From Bacillota bacterium (GTDB lineage Bacteria > Bacillota > Clostridia > Lachnospirales > Cellulosilyticaceae), in NCBI GenBank assembly GCA_023410675.1, contig JAEYPM010000110.1, positions 1-64,000 of the forward strand: DNA of 64,000 bases. Reading direction: 5' to 3'. A program made the position numbers and the translations under genes. The notes beneath the pieces were generated by a model. It worked only from the letters and a program-made list of their open reading frames with translations, was not told the DNA's origin and made no database searches. Shown one piece after another: positions 25,363 through 34,422 of the stretch; position 1 is the stretch's first letter, and the number at the start of each line of letters is the position of its first letter.

Positions 25363-26736
25363 CTACAATACATCAGCAAAATGTATCTTTAACTTTTTAA
25401 AGATAACGCTTCCCAGGCCAAATATAGCACTCGTTATGATCCAAAAATATATGGTTTGATTATATCTGTCCCATATCCATACATGATTAATAAAGGCATC
25501 TCTATAGCCTTCCACTATATAGTACATTGGATTTATTTTTAGGATCCATTGAAATTGGTTGGGAATCATTTCATAACTCCACATAATAGGCGTCATCCAA
25601 AGCCCTATTTGCAGTACAATATTAATTATTTGACCAATATCTCTAAAGAAAATAATAATAGCACATGTTGCATAACAAATACCTAAGACTAAGACAAATG
25701 TACAAAATGTATAATATATCACTTGCACAATATGTATGGTAGGCATGTATCCATATAGCAAAAATAAAACAACTGTAAAAACAATAAAAAACAAATGTAC
25801 AAACAGTGCAGATAGTATTTTCACTATAGGTAGTATACTTATTTTAAATACTACCTTTTTAACCAAATAACTGTATTCTATCATACTATTTGTAGCATTC
25901 ACTATCGCATCTGAAAAGAAAAACCAAGGAACGATTCCTACTATTAACCATAATACAAATGGGAAATCACTAACTGGTGCTGACTTAAATCCTACTTGAA
26001 AAACAAACCAATAAATGAGGACACTTACTACAGGCTGAACAAACGCCCAAATAATACCTAGGTATGAGCCTGCATATTTTGTTTTAAAATCATTTCTTGC
26101 TAAATCCCATATCAGCTTCTTGTTTCCATAAAGCTCCAGCATAAGCGAGTATATACTCTTATATACTTTAAACAACACAACAAGAATTATGGTTGCAACA
26201 AGACATAATACAGCCTTAAAAAGCCAGCTGATAGACTCATCTATTCCCCTAATAAGGTCTAAATCATCTAATTTCAGTATAATAAATGGATCATTTCCCT
26301 TAGATTGAACTAAGATATGTTGATCTTCCGTTATTATTGATTTGATATTATTTTTTTGATTATCTTTGTTTAACAAATTATTTTTTATATCTATCTCATT
26401 CGATAAATATGAAAGCATTATCTGCTCAATTTTAACTACACTCTCTTGTGTGCCTAAATCTATTCTTATTGCTGAGGTATTTTTGGGAATGTTATACCTC
26501 ATATTCTGCCAAGTATCCTTTTTTTCATATGCCACAGATATGGATTTATCTTCCTTAAACTTTGTACTTTCGCTATAGAATACTTGATATATACCTTCTT
26601 TATTAGACATCACCTTAACATCTAATATCATTTCTGTATTAATATTAAAATTTGCATATCTTATGATAATCAAATTAATTATTAATAACATGACTAAAAA
26701 TATAAACGCCTTACCGCACTTTTTACCTAATGCCAT
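25363..26736 (-). CDS. wzm: ABC-2 glycan exporter permease with N-terminal extracytoplasmic domain
   Basis: 457 aa, far longer than the usual ~260 aa of Wzm permeases. The C-terminal part (about 200-457) is a normal ABC-2 permease: WDLARNDFKTKYAGSYLG, about six helices, and NPMYYIVEGYRDAF near the end. The N-terminal addition has one membrane helix (11-26), a beta-rich domain (about 49-165; QVFY, ESTKF, IRIDL) and a second helix (about 168-192), which would place the domain outside the membrane. The same domain pattern occurs twice in the neighbouring methyltransferase. It follows rfbB by 17 bases. Confidence 0.85.
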   Translation of the reverse strand: MALGKKCGKAFIFLVMLLIINLIIIRYANFNINTEMILDVKVMSNKEGIYQVFYSESTKFKEDKSISVAYEKKDTWQNMRYNIPKNTSAIRIDLGTQESVVKIEQIMLSYLSNEIDIKNNLLNKDNQKNNIKSIITEDQHILVQSKGNDPFIILKLDDLDLIRGIDESISWLFKAVLCLVATIILVVLFKVYKSIYSLMLELYGNKKLIWDLARNDFKTKYAGSYLGIIWAFVQPVVSVLIYWFVFQVGFKSAPVSDFPFVLWLIVGIVPWFFFSDAIVNATNSMIEYSYLVKKVVFKISILPIVKILSALFVHLFFIVFTVVLFLLYGYMPTIHIVQVIYYTFCTFVLVLGICYATCAIIIFFRDIGQIINIVLQIGLWMTPIMWSYEMIPNQFQWILKINPMYYIVEGYRDAFINHVWIWDRYNQTIYFWIITSAIFGLGSVIFKKLKIHFADVL

Positions 26737-26753
26737 TTATTATCACTCTCTAT

Positions 26754-27800
26754 CTATTTGTACATGTCTCTATAATAATCCATATATTCTCCTGAAACGA
26801 TCTTATTCATCCATTCTTGGTTGCTTAAATACCACTCAATCGTCTCTTTAATGCCTTCTTCAAAAGTATAGCTTGGTTTCCAGCCTAGTTCTCTTGTGAT
26901 TTTAGTATTATCAATGGCATATCTTCTATCATGCCCTGGTCTGTCCTTAACATATTTAATGAGTGATTCTGTTTTGCCTAAGTTATTAATAATCAACTTT
27001 ACAATTTCAATATTTGCCTTTTCGTTGTTGCCGCCTATATTATAAACTTCTCCAACCTTCCCTTTATGAAGGACAGTATCAATACCGATGCAATGATCCT
27101 TTACATGGAGCCAGTCTCTTATTTGCATACCATCACCATATACAGGAAGTGCTTTATCATTTAAACAGTTATTAATCATCAGTGGAATAAGCTTTTCTGG
27201 GAATTGATAAGGGCCGTAGTTGTTGGAGCATCTTGTAATGTTTATGGGCATACCAAAGGTTTCATAGTATGCTCTTACTATAAGGTCTGCTCCTGTCTTA
27301 GAAGCTGAATATGGACTATTTGGAGCAAGAGGCGTTTCTTCTGTAAACATACCTGTTTCTCCTAAAGTACCATAGACTTCATCTGTAGAGACCTGTAAAT
27401 ATTTAACACCTTCTTTAAAAGCCCTGCAGTGCTTATCATCTGGATTGATCTTCCAATATTTTTTTGCTGTATCAAGTAATGCTTGTGTTCCTAAAATATT
27501 GGTTGAAAGAAAAAGTTCTGGATCTTCTATGCTTCTATCAACATGAGACTCTGCTGCAAAGTTTACTACTGTATCAATCATGTACTTTTGGAAAATCTCA
27601 TCAAGTAATACTCTGTCCCTGATATCTCCTTTTACAAAAGTATAATTAGCATGATTTTCAACCTCTTTTAGATTTTCTAAATTTCCTGCATAGGTGAGAC
27701 TATCTAAATTGATGATACGATAAGAATATGTGCTTAACATATACTTAACAAAATTGCTTCCTATAAAACCTGCACCACCAGTTACTAATATATTATTCAT
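26754..27800 (-). CDS. rfbB: dTDP-glucose 4,6-dehydratase
   Basis: Second step of dTDP-rhamnose synthesis. Extended short-chain dehydrogenase, 348 aa: LVTGGAGFIGSNF at the N-terminus, VSTDEVYG with the catalytic Asp-Glu pair, the YSASK motif, and RCSNNYGPYQFPEKLIPLMI. It lies between rfbA and the ABC permease. The 106-base gap to rfbA is AT-rich with no terminator. Confidence 0.96.
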   Translation of the reverse strand: MNNILVTGGAGFIGSNFVKYMLSTYSYRIINLDSLTYAGNLENLKEVENHANYTFVKGDIRDRVLLDEIFQKYMIDTVVNFAAESHVDRSIEDPELFLSTNILGTQALLDTAKKYWKINPDDKHCRAFKEGVKYLQVSTDEVYGTLGETGMFTEETPLAPNSPYSASKTGADLIVRAYYETFGMPINITRCSNNYGPYQFPEKLIPLMINNCLNDKALPVYGDGMQIRDWLHVKDHCIGIDTVLHKGKVGEVYNIGGNNEKANIEIVKLIINNLGKTESLIKYVKDRPGHDRRYAIDNTKITRELGWKPSYTFEEGIKETIEWYLSNQEWMNKIVSGEYMDYYRDMYK

Positions 27801-27906
27801 GATAATTGTCCTTCCTATGAATTAATTGTGATATTTAAATTATATTTTAATTACATTTTCAATCTAGTTTTTATTTTAGATTTTATTTTAAGTTTAATAA
27901 TTGCTA

Positions 27907-28776
27907 TTAATGATCGTTTGCTACTTCTATCATATACTTTCCATACTCTGTCTTAGCCATTGGCTCAGCAAGTTTTAAAAGCTGCTCTTTTGCTATCCAG
28001 CCTTGCCTATATGCAATCTCTTCGATACACGAAATATATAAGCCTTGTCTATTTTGAACAGCCTGAACAAAGCTGCTTGCTTCTGTAAGGCCTTCACAGG
28101 TTCCTGTATCTAGCCATGCCATCCCACGTCCAAACAACTCTACTTTAAGCGTACCATTATGCAGGTATGCCTCATTGACTGCTGTAATCTCTAATTCACC
28201 CCTAGCTGAAGGTGTGATTGATTTTGCTATCTTAACTACTTCATTATCATAAAAATAAAGTCCTGGCACTGCATAATGTGACTTTGGATTTTTCGGTTTT
28301 TCTTCTATTGAAATAACTTTTCCGCTTTCATCAAATTCTACGACCCCAAATTCTGTTGGATTACTTACATAATAGCCAAAGATCACCGCTCCTTTAGAAA
28401 GTTCAGTAGCAGCTTTAAGGGTTCCTGTAAAACCTTGTCCATAAAATATATTATCACCTAATACTAAAGCAACCTTGTCATTGCCTATAAATTCTTCTCC
28501 TATAATAAAGGCTTCTGCAAGTCCTCTTGGAGCTTCTTGAACCTTATAGCTTAAGCTAATGCCAAGTTCTTTTCCATCTCCTAAAAGTTCTTCATACATA
28601 GGTAAATCTCTCTTCGTAGAAATAATAAGGATATCTTTAATGCCTGCTAGCATAAGTGTAGATAGTGGATAGTAAATCATTGGTTTATCATATATTGGCA
28701 GTAACTGCTTTGATACTGTCTTTGTAATTGGATATAATCTTGTCCCTGATCCTCCAGCTAATATAATCCCTTTCAC
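27907..28776 (-). CDS. rfbA: Glucose-1-phosphate thymidylyltransferase
   Basis: Commits glucose-1-phosphate to dTDP-glucose. 289 aa with ILAGGSGTRLYPIT at the N-terminus, KQLLPIYDKPMIYYPLSTLM, LVLGDNIFYGQGF and EEKPKNPKSHYAV: a standard RmlA. The start is GTG 28776 with AAGGAGG upstream. It is the first gene of the long glycan operon, 49 bases downstream of the proposed -10. Confidence 0.96.
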   Translation of the reverse strand: MKGIILAGGSGTRLYPITKTVSKQLLPIYDKPMIYYPLSTLMLAGIKDILIISTKRDLPMYEELLGDGKELGISLSYKVQEAPRGLAEAFIIGEEFIGNDKVALVLGDNIFYGQGFTGTLKAATELSKGAVIFGYYVSNPTEFGVVEFDESGKVISIEEKPKNPKSHYAVPGLYFYDNEVVKIAKSITPSARGELEITAVNEAYLHNGTLKVELFGRGMAWLDTGTCEGLTEASSFVQAVQNRQGLYISCIEEIAYRQGWIAKEQLLKLAEPMAKTEYGKYMIEVANDH

Positions 28777-28824
28777 TTTTGTTTCCTCCTTAGATCTCTT
28801 AATACGTTCTCTCTATACGTTGCT

Positions 28825-28853
28825 ATTATATCATATCTATTATACTCTGTCAT
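28825..28853 (-). promoter_or_regulatory. Proposed promoter of the long glycan operon
   Basis: ATGACA (28853-28848), a 17-base spacer, TATAAT (28830-28825). It lies between the O-antigen-ligase-like gene's terminator and rfbA. A second TATAAT at 28844-28839 has no good -35. Confidence 0.6.
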
Positions 28854-28879
28854 ACTTTTTACCTTGTTGAAATATTTAA

Positions 28880-28911
28880 CAAAAAAGGCAGTCTATTAAC
28901 CCTGCCTTTTA
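28880..28911 (-). terminator. Terminator of the O-antigen-ligase-like gene
   Basis: AAAAGGCAG / CTGCCTTTT stem with the gene's stop codon in the loop, followed on the minus strand by six T's. It separates this gene from the rfbA operon. Confidence 0.8.
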
Positions 28912-30809
28912 ATGTGCTTCCTTGTCTTTATATCTATAGTTGCATGCTCTAGCTTCTTTTCTACTAGCCTTCTTTCCTTATTGATGGCATAGTTAATGGC
29001 TATACCTACGCCAAGCAGTATCCAAAAGATAGGGGCTACAGATACAATGGAGTCATTAAAGAAACCTGATCCCATGTAGCCAACAATAGCTAACATCGTT
29101 GCTATTCCTATTGATTCTTTAGAATCATAATACGCTCTTAGTGCATATAGTTTAATACTTTCTACTATATAGCCACATGTTAAAGCCAGAAAAGCTAAAA
29201 GTGCAATAACTCCTTGGTTGATAGCTATTTGAAAATAAAGGTTATGGGGCTTATCGACTGTCATGTTAGGGGTATCATAAGCATAATATTTGCCTAAGTA
29301 ATCTCTTTGAGGAAACTTCATAATAAATACATCTGGTCCATAACCAATTAAAAAGGTCTCTTTAAGCATTGGAAGGCTACGAGACCAAATATAGCCACGG
29401 GCAGAACCAAGTTTTTCTTTTCCTCTAAATCCTAGTGTTTCTGGATCATCTATATCAATTTTTTCACCTGTAAAGCTATCTGCTAAATAGACGCCTTCCT
29501 CTTGATCTAATTTAAGCATAAACACAGGCATATTGTTTACATAAATAATTGCTGCATCCTTTACCTGTGGACGATCACTAGGACCAATTAACTTAAAGGA
29601 TATATGCGAAAAACGACTGTCAGCTGACTTAAAACTATCTCCACTTAATGTGTAGTCAATCTCCTTACCTGCTGCATCATAAAACTTGACTTCCTGCACA
29701 GCATATTCTACAACAATTTCTTCCTTACTCTGAAGTGTAATATGCACTTTCTTTTCTTTTGTTGTAATATCTCTAATAGGTATCTGATCCTTATAATCAA
29801 ATGTCTCCACTGGCATAAAAATACCAAATGCATCACTCATTAATGTTGGAACCCTACTAAAAATAGTCCCTTTAGTAGCAAAGTTAAACCCAACTAAAAC
29901 CAGTACAAAACAAACTACTAATGGAAGCATAATCTTCCACCTTATGAAGATAAATTTTCCAAATACAATAATAGCGATAAGAAAAGATAACGCTAACCCA
30001 ATAAGACCTGCTCTAGAAGTACTTCCAAAAAGCAGGAATAAGGATGCAAGGGTAGCTATGCCCCCAATAAGCTTTACCTTTATATTTTTAATAAGCATCG
30101 TTAATACTGCAAATAAAGGAACCATCATTGCTCCAAAGGTACCCATATAGTTGTAGTGAAACATTGTACCATAAACTTTGCCTTCTTCATAGGCTAACTG
30201 CATGGTTGCATCCTTAGCAAGTTCTTTGGGCACAATAATATTTTTAAAAAAGGTTGTATTGTATAGGTCTTGTCCAATATATTGAAAGACACCCAAAAAA
30301 GTGTTTACTCCTATGATAAGTAGCAAAGGTGCCACTATATATCTATAATCTTTCGTATTTCTAAATGCATAACTTGCATATAAAAGCATCAAGACATAGC
30401 ATACTATCATAACAATACCTTCTGCACGATCTGGCAAGCCCCATACTGCAACATCTTTATAAGAAGATGCACATGCAGATATAAGTGAAAAAAGCAAAAA
30501 GATGCCACATGCAATACTATAAAAAAGTATCATTTTGCTTTTCTTCATATCATTTTTATTAAACAAAAAGAAAAAAACAACCAACATAATCGCCACGATA
30601 ACTATAATATACATGGCTTTATTTTGAGAAAACACATCTGTTACCTGTGACATTTTCAAAACTTTGGCTACTGCTTCACTTGGAAAAATTATTTTTAGCC
30701 GAACGATGAGCGGTGCTATAGCTAGCAATGCTAGTATAGGCAAAAATAGAATAGTAGAAACTACCCTCTTTTCTTTTTCAATTTTTAGTTGTCTTGTCCC
30801 TTGCGACAT
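28896..30809 (-). CDS. O-antigen-ligase-family membrane protein (candidate glycan-to-protein ligase)
   Basis: 637 aa, about 12 helices, with a large extracytoplasmic loop (about 320-480) and the Wzy_C-type loop: GYGPDVFIMKFPQRDYLG, then KPHNLYFQIAINQG with the conserved histidine. Family members are polymerases, WaaL ligases or protein O-oligosaccharyltransferases. Since export here is by an ABC transporter, no Wzy polymerase is needed; by analogy with WsfB of Geobacillus S-layer loci it may link finished glycan to protein (inference). It is transcribed alone, divergent from the initiating transferase, with AGGGG before its ATG. Confidence 0.75.
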   Translation of the reverse strand: MSQGTRQLKIEKEKRVVSTILFLPILALLAIAPLIVRLKIIFPSEAVAKVLKMSQVTDVFSQNKAMYIIVIVAIMLVVFFFLFNKNDMKKSKMILFYSIACGIFLLFSLISACASSYKDVAVWGLPDRAEGIVMIVCYVLMLLYASYAFRNTKDYRYIVAPLLLIIGVNTFLGVFQYIGQDLYNTTFFKNIIVPKELAKDATMQLAYEEGKVYGTMFHYNYMGTFGAMMVPLFAVLTMLIKNIKVKLIGGIATLASLFLLFGSTSRAGLIGLALSFLIAIIVFGKFIFIRWKIMLPLVVCFVLVLVGFNFATKGTIFSRVPTLMSDAFGIFMPVETFDYKDQIPIRDITTKEKKVHITLQSKEEIVVEYAVQEVKFYDAAGKEIDYTLSGDSFKSADSRFSHISFKLIGPSDRPQVKDAAIIYVNNMPVFMLKLDQEEGVYLADSFTGEKIDIDDPETLGFRGKEKLGSARGYIWSRSLPMLKETFLIGYGPDVFIMKFPQRDYLGKYYAYDTPNMTVDKPHNLYFQIAINQGVIALLAFLALTCGYIVESIKLYALRAYYDSKESIGIATMLAIVGYMGSGFFNDSIVSVAPIFWILLGVGIAINYAINKERRLVEKKLEHATIDIKTRKHIKRQG

Positions 30810-30875
30810 GAAAACACCCCTAGCTTCATAATGATTCTTATTTTTCGGTATATTATACCATTATTTCATGAAATG

Positions 30876-30884
30876 TGCTATAAT
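30876..30884 (+). promoter_or_regulatory. Extended -10 of the initiating transferase gene
   Basis: TGCTATAAT is an extended -10 element about 46 bases before the chosen start. No good -35 is visible, as is usual with an extended -10. Confidence 0.5.
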
Positions 30885-30929
30885 AAAAAGCAAACTGTTT
30901 AGTGGAAATATTTGTTGGAGGATTTTGAA

Positions 30930-32327
30930 ATGATAAAAGAGAATCAAAAATATATGAATGGCATCCAAATTCTTCTCGATCTTATAATTGTTTTGGCTTC
31001 ATTTTCACTGGCTTATTATATTCGCTTTTATGTATTAAAAGGAGGTATCATCAGCCTATCTTTTTCGCAGTCCATCTTACCAATAGCTTATATACTTCCT
31101 GTATATCTTGTTCTTTATAGCAGCCTAGGTCTTTATGACTCAAGACGTACGCGCTCTTTATTTAAGGAATCTTCTACTATCATTACTGGAAATATCATTG
31201 CTTTACTCTTTCTTATTTTAATTCTTTTCTTATTTAAGATTATGAACTTCTCAAGATACACTTTAATTCTTTTTGTTACAATTAATAGTGCACTTACTCT
31301 TGTATATCGTATGTTTATTAGGCTATTACTTAGAAAATATAGGCAAAAGGGATTTAATCTAAAACATTGTTTGATTATAGGAACATCCCATACAACAGCC
31401 ACGCTTATTGAAAAGATTAAACAGCATGCATACTGGGGTTATAACATTGTTGGCGTTATCCATACAGGTAATAAAAAATCCAGTGTTTTTGCAGGCTATC
31501 AAGTTCTTGGTGGTCTTAATGATATTGACTCTATACTTGCAACACAATACCTCGACATCGTCATCGTTGCTACTGATGAAACAGATGCTCTCCATTTAGG
31601 CAGTATTTTGAAGAAATGCGAAAAGGCTGGTATTAAAACACATATCATTCCTTATTATTATAAATATGTTCCTGCAATACCCTATATTGATGATTTAGAT
31701 GGGTTACCTATCATTGATGTGCGTCATGTACCCCTTGATAATTTGTTTAAAAGTTTTAGCAAAAGGCTCTTTGATATTGTTTTCTCTTTAGTTGCAATTA
31801 TATTAACTTCTCCTATTTTAGTGCTGTCTGCCATTTTGACTAAACTCACTTCTCCTGGTCCTATTATCTTTAAACAGGAGCGTGTAGGTATTAACAGGAA
31901 AAATTTTTATATGTATAAATTTCGTTCCATGAAGATGCAAAATGACGATGATGAAAAAGATAAATGGACAGTAAAAAATGATCCTAGAAGAACATGGTGG
32001 GGCACTTTTATGAGGCGGACCAGCATTGATGAACTTCCTCAATTTTTCAATGTTTTAAAAGGAGATATGTCTGTTATTGGTCCAAGACCTGAAAGACCTT
32101 ATTTTGTAGAAAAATTTAAAGAAGAAATTCCTAGATATATGGTTAAACATCAAGTACGCCCAGGAATTACTGGATGGGCTCAGGTTAATGGTTACAGAGG
32201 TGATACTTCAATAGAAAAAAGAATAGAGCATGATCTATATTATATAGAAAATTGGACGTTCAGCCTAGACCTTAGAATTATCCTATTAACTGTGCTTAAA
32301 GGGTTTATCCATAAGAATGCTTACTAA
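30930..32327 (+). CDS. Polyprenyl-phosphate sugar-1-phosphate transferase (WcaJ/WsfP type)
   Basis: Starts the glycan by moving a sugar-1-phosphate, probably glucose, from UDP-sugar to undecaprenyl phosphate. 465 aa: four N-terminal membrane helices, a central CoA-binding-like domain (CLIIGTSHTTATLIEKI), then the bacterial sugar transferase domain with SKRLFDIVFSLVAII, GPIIFKQERVGINRKNF, YKFRSM, RTSIDELPQFFNVLKGDMS, IGPRPERP and RPGITGWAQVNGYRG. The start is ATG 30930 because TTGGAGG (30915-30921) is its ribosome site; the longer frame starts inside that site. It is the only plus-strand gene of the glycan region and has its own terminator. Confidence 0.92.
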   Translation: MIKENQKYMNGIQILLDLIIVLASFSLAYYIRFYVLKGGIISLSFSQSILPIAYILPVYLVLYSSLGLYDSRRTRSLFKESSTIITGNIIALLFLILILFLFKIMNFSRYTLILFVTINSALTLVYRMFIRLLLRKYRQKGFNLKHCLIIGTSHTTATLIEKIKQHAYWGYNIVGVIHTGNKKSSVFAGYQVLGGLNDIDSILATQYLDIVIVATDETDALHLGSILKKCEKAGIKTHIIPYYYKYVPAIPYIDDLDGLPIIDVRHVPLDNLFKSFSKRLFDIVFSLVAIILTSPILVLSAILTKLTSPGPIIFKQERVGINRKNFYMYKFRSMKMQNDDDEKDKWTVKNDPRRTWWGTFMRRTSIDELPQFFNVLKGDMSVIGPRPERPYFVEKFKEEIPRYMVKHQVRPGITGWAQVNGYRGDTSIEKRIEHDLYYIENWTFSLDLRIILLTVLKGFIHKNAY

Positions 32328-32367
32328 AAAAATGGGACGTTCCACTAAAATGAACGTCCCTATTTTT
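32326..32367. terminator. Bidirectional terminator between convergent genes
   Basis: GGGACGTTC (32334-32342) and GAACGTCCC (32352-32360) form the stem. TATTTTT follows on the plus side and seven A's precede it, so it serves both the initiating transferase (plus) and the PKD/stalk protein (minus). Confidence 0.85.
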
Positions 32368-32382
32368 ATCTAGCATTCTTTT

Positions 32383-34329
32383 TTACTGATTCCACTCACT
32401 TTCAGGAATGAATCCTATAAGCACTGGTGCTGCTGAGCCATTAGGAAGCATATAAATTAGTTCTTTTATCTCCCTTTCCTTTATTTTGCCTACAACCGTT
32501 GCTTTATTTTTATAAGTAAAATAACCGTTTTTCGGAAGTGAAATTGTATGCCCCCCATACCATTTTACCGCTCCCCTATAGATGCCTCCTCTTGGGTTAA
32601 GCAAAATACCGACCTCTTCTTTTGCCGTAATCTTCATATAGATCCCTACGCCATAATTCCCTACATTATAGACTGTTTCACCTGTCATTGCATCATAACC
32701 CATAACCCATTCAGATGAATCCTTCCCGATCACAAGCTTCATACATTCATTTGTACTTGTCATATCTACTCTGTAATAGCGATTAATGATATTAAATGTT
32801 CCCCTAATATGTCCATCTTTACTTAATGCAGGTAGATTTTTAATATGCTCTACGGTTGTCCCGAAGCTACCAACGGCTACAGTAAAAGTAATATCGCCTT
32901 CTGCTACAAAACCAAAAATGCCTGATATAGCCTCTTCACTTTTCCAGCTTCTGCCTTTGGTATCATATAGAAAAACATACTCACCTGGTTTTAATGTGTA
33001 ACTTTTATATTCATCAGATTGAAAATAACCTTCTAGGGCTTTTTGTCCTGCATATAAGATATCTTGTACTGGCCCTTTTATGCTTTTCTTACCTATCGTA
33101 AAACTTACTGGTGTTTTTGTATTATTTTGTGCCATGACCATAAGTCTGATTTTCTCTTCTTTGATTTGTCTATCTGAAAAGGCATTAATATGATGAAGCA
33201 CTAGAGTTCCAGTACCAGTAACTGTATCTCTATACAAAATACCCTTTTTTGAAACCCGCTCAGGGGAGTTGCTTACAATAAGCGGACCTTCTTCTTCTAT
33301 TATTTCAGTTGGCATAATTTCTTTATAGTCTTGATAATTAAATTTTTGGTAATTATCGATAAAGCTGCCTGGTCCTTCTTTACTAAACTTATAATGAAAT
33401 TCATTTTCTACAACTGTTGTGTTAATATGTATTGGCACCTTTGCGACATCAGATAGATTGCCATAAGCATCTTCTAGCTGAAGGGTGATGATATAATCAC
33501 CTGTTGCAAATATAGCCTTTGGCTTTTCATAGATAATTTCTTCTTCATCAGATATCCTTCTATAAGACCATTTTTCCTCAAGAATCGGCTCCCAATCTTC
33601 ATTTTCATATTCATATGTTATCTCGAGTTCTTCTCCTATAGCATATTCCTCTTTACTTGCTTCTATCTTATGGATAATAGGGGATATATTTTCTTTGATG
33701 GTGATGCTTTGGCTTGTCCACTCACTCCACATCCCTCTTTCATCTTTTACCTTTAAAAACACTTCATAAAGACCTGGATCAGGTTTTTCAAAAATGTCGT
33801 CTATCACTGGTGCAAGTTGCTGATCGTTATTATTTATCATCCATAACCGATCAACTATTTTATCTCCTTCTTTATCATAGCTCTTATCTACTATCTCTAC
33901 TTTTTGTCCTTGTATATATTCATCTGCAGTAAACGAAAACAAAGCTATTGGTGGAATATTTTTTTTGAGTTCGTTGATAGTAATGAGTTTATTTTTTTTA
34001 TCATAGCTAATATCAAATGAAAACTCCTCTTTTAATAGACTTGCTGGTATGTAAGTTTGATCATTTTTTATCAATATGCCTTGTTTATCTTTGGTTTTTT
34101 CTTTTAATACAATAATCTTGTCTCCATAGCATAGCCTTAACGCCTTTGTCTTTTTATCCCATATCGCTTCTAACTTTAATTCATTGTTTACAATTAAATG
34201 TGTAGGCAAATAGGATTCTCCATCCTTGATAATAACATGCTTATCAACAGGAATATCTAACCCATATACGCCTATCCAAAATGACAGAGCTAAACATAGG
34301 CTCACAAGTCCTAATATACTTTTTCTCAT
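32383..34329 (-). CDS. Exported protein with stalk-type and PKD-like domains
   Basis: 648 aa. Signal peptide at about 1-23. Residues about 25-120 form a 'copper amine oxidase N-terminal-like' (stalk) domain (VIIKDGESYLPTHLIVN; ILIKNDQTYIPASLL); it has no amine oxidase catalytic part. Two PKD/Ig-like domains follow (about 125-215, 215-310; FSFTADEYIQGQKVEIVDKS, then EEYAIGEELEITYEYEN). The C-terminal 330 residues are beta-rich and unrecognised. Convergent with the initiating transferase. Probably a cell-surface structural protein. Confidence 0.7.
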   Translation of the reverse strand: MRKSILGLVSLCLALSFWIGVYGLDIPVDKHVIIKDGESYLPTHLIVNNELKLEAIWDKKTKALRLCYGDKIIVLKEKTKDKQGILIKNDQTYIPASLLKEEFSFDISYDKKNKLITINELKKNIPPIALFSFTADEYIQGQKVEIVDKSYDKEGDKIVDRLWMINNNDQQLAPVIDDIFEKPDPGLYEVFLKVKDERGMWSEWTSQSITIKENISPIIHKIEASKEEYAIGEELEITYEYENEDWEPILEEKWSYRRISDEEEIIYEKPKAIFATGDYIITLQLEDAYGNLSDVAKVPIHINTTVVENEFHYKFSKEGPGSFIDNYQKFNYQDYKEIMPTEIIEEEGPLIVSNSPERVSKKGILYRDTVTGTGTLVLHHINAFSDRQIKEEKIRLMVMAQNNTKTPVSFTIGKKSIKGPVQDILYAGQKALEGYFQSDEYKSYTLKPGEYVFLYDTKGRSWKSEEAISGIFGFVAEGDITFTVAVGSFGTTVEHIKNLPALSKDGHIRGTFNIINRYYRVDMTSTNECMKLVIGKDSSEWVMGYDAMTGETVYNVGNYGVGIYMKITAKEEVGILLNPRGGIYRGAVKWYGGHTISLPKNGYFTYKNKATVVGKIKEREIKELIYMLPNGSAAPVLIGFIPESEWNQ

Positions 34330-34358
34330 AAAGTGTCTCCTTATACCAGTGTCTTATG

Positions 34359-34393
34359 AAAAAAGAAGATAGCCAGTAAATCGGCTATCTTCT
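34359..34393 (-). terminator. Terminator of S-layer-like gene 1
   Basis: AGAAGATAGCC (34364-34374) and GGCTATCTTCT (34383-34393) pair perfectly, with an A-run on the left giving T's on the minus strand. It starts about 30 bases after the stop codon. Confidence 0.85.
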
Positions 34394-34422
34394 CTTTAAA
34401 TATATATTTGTATTTCGTTTAA

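Noticed and set aside
30912..30929. TTG start adding six residues to the initiating transferase
   Set aside because: These bases contain the TTGGAGG ribosome site for the ATG at 30930.
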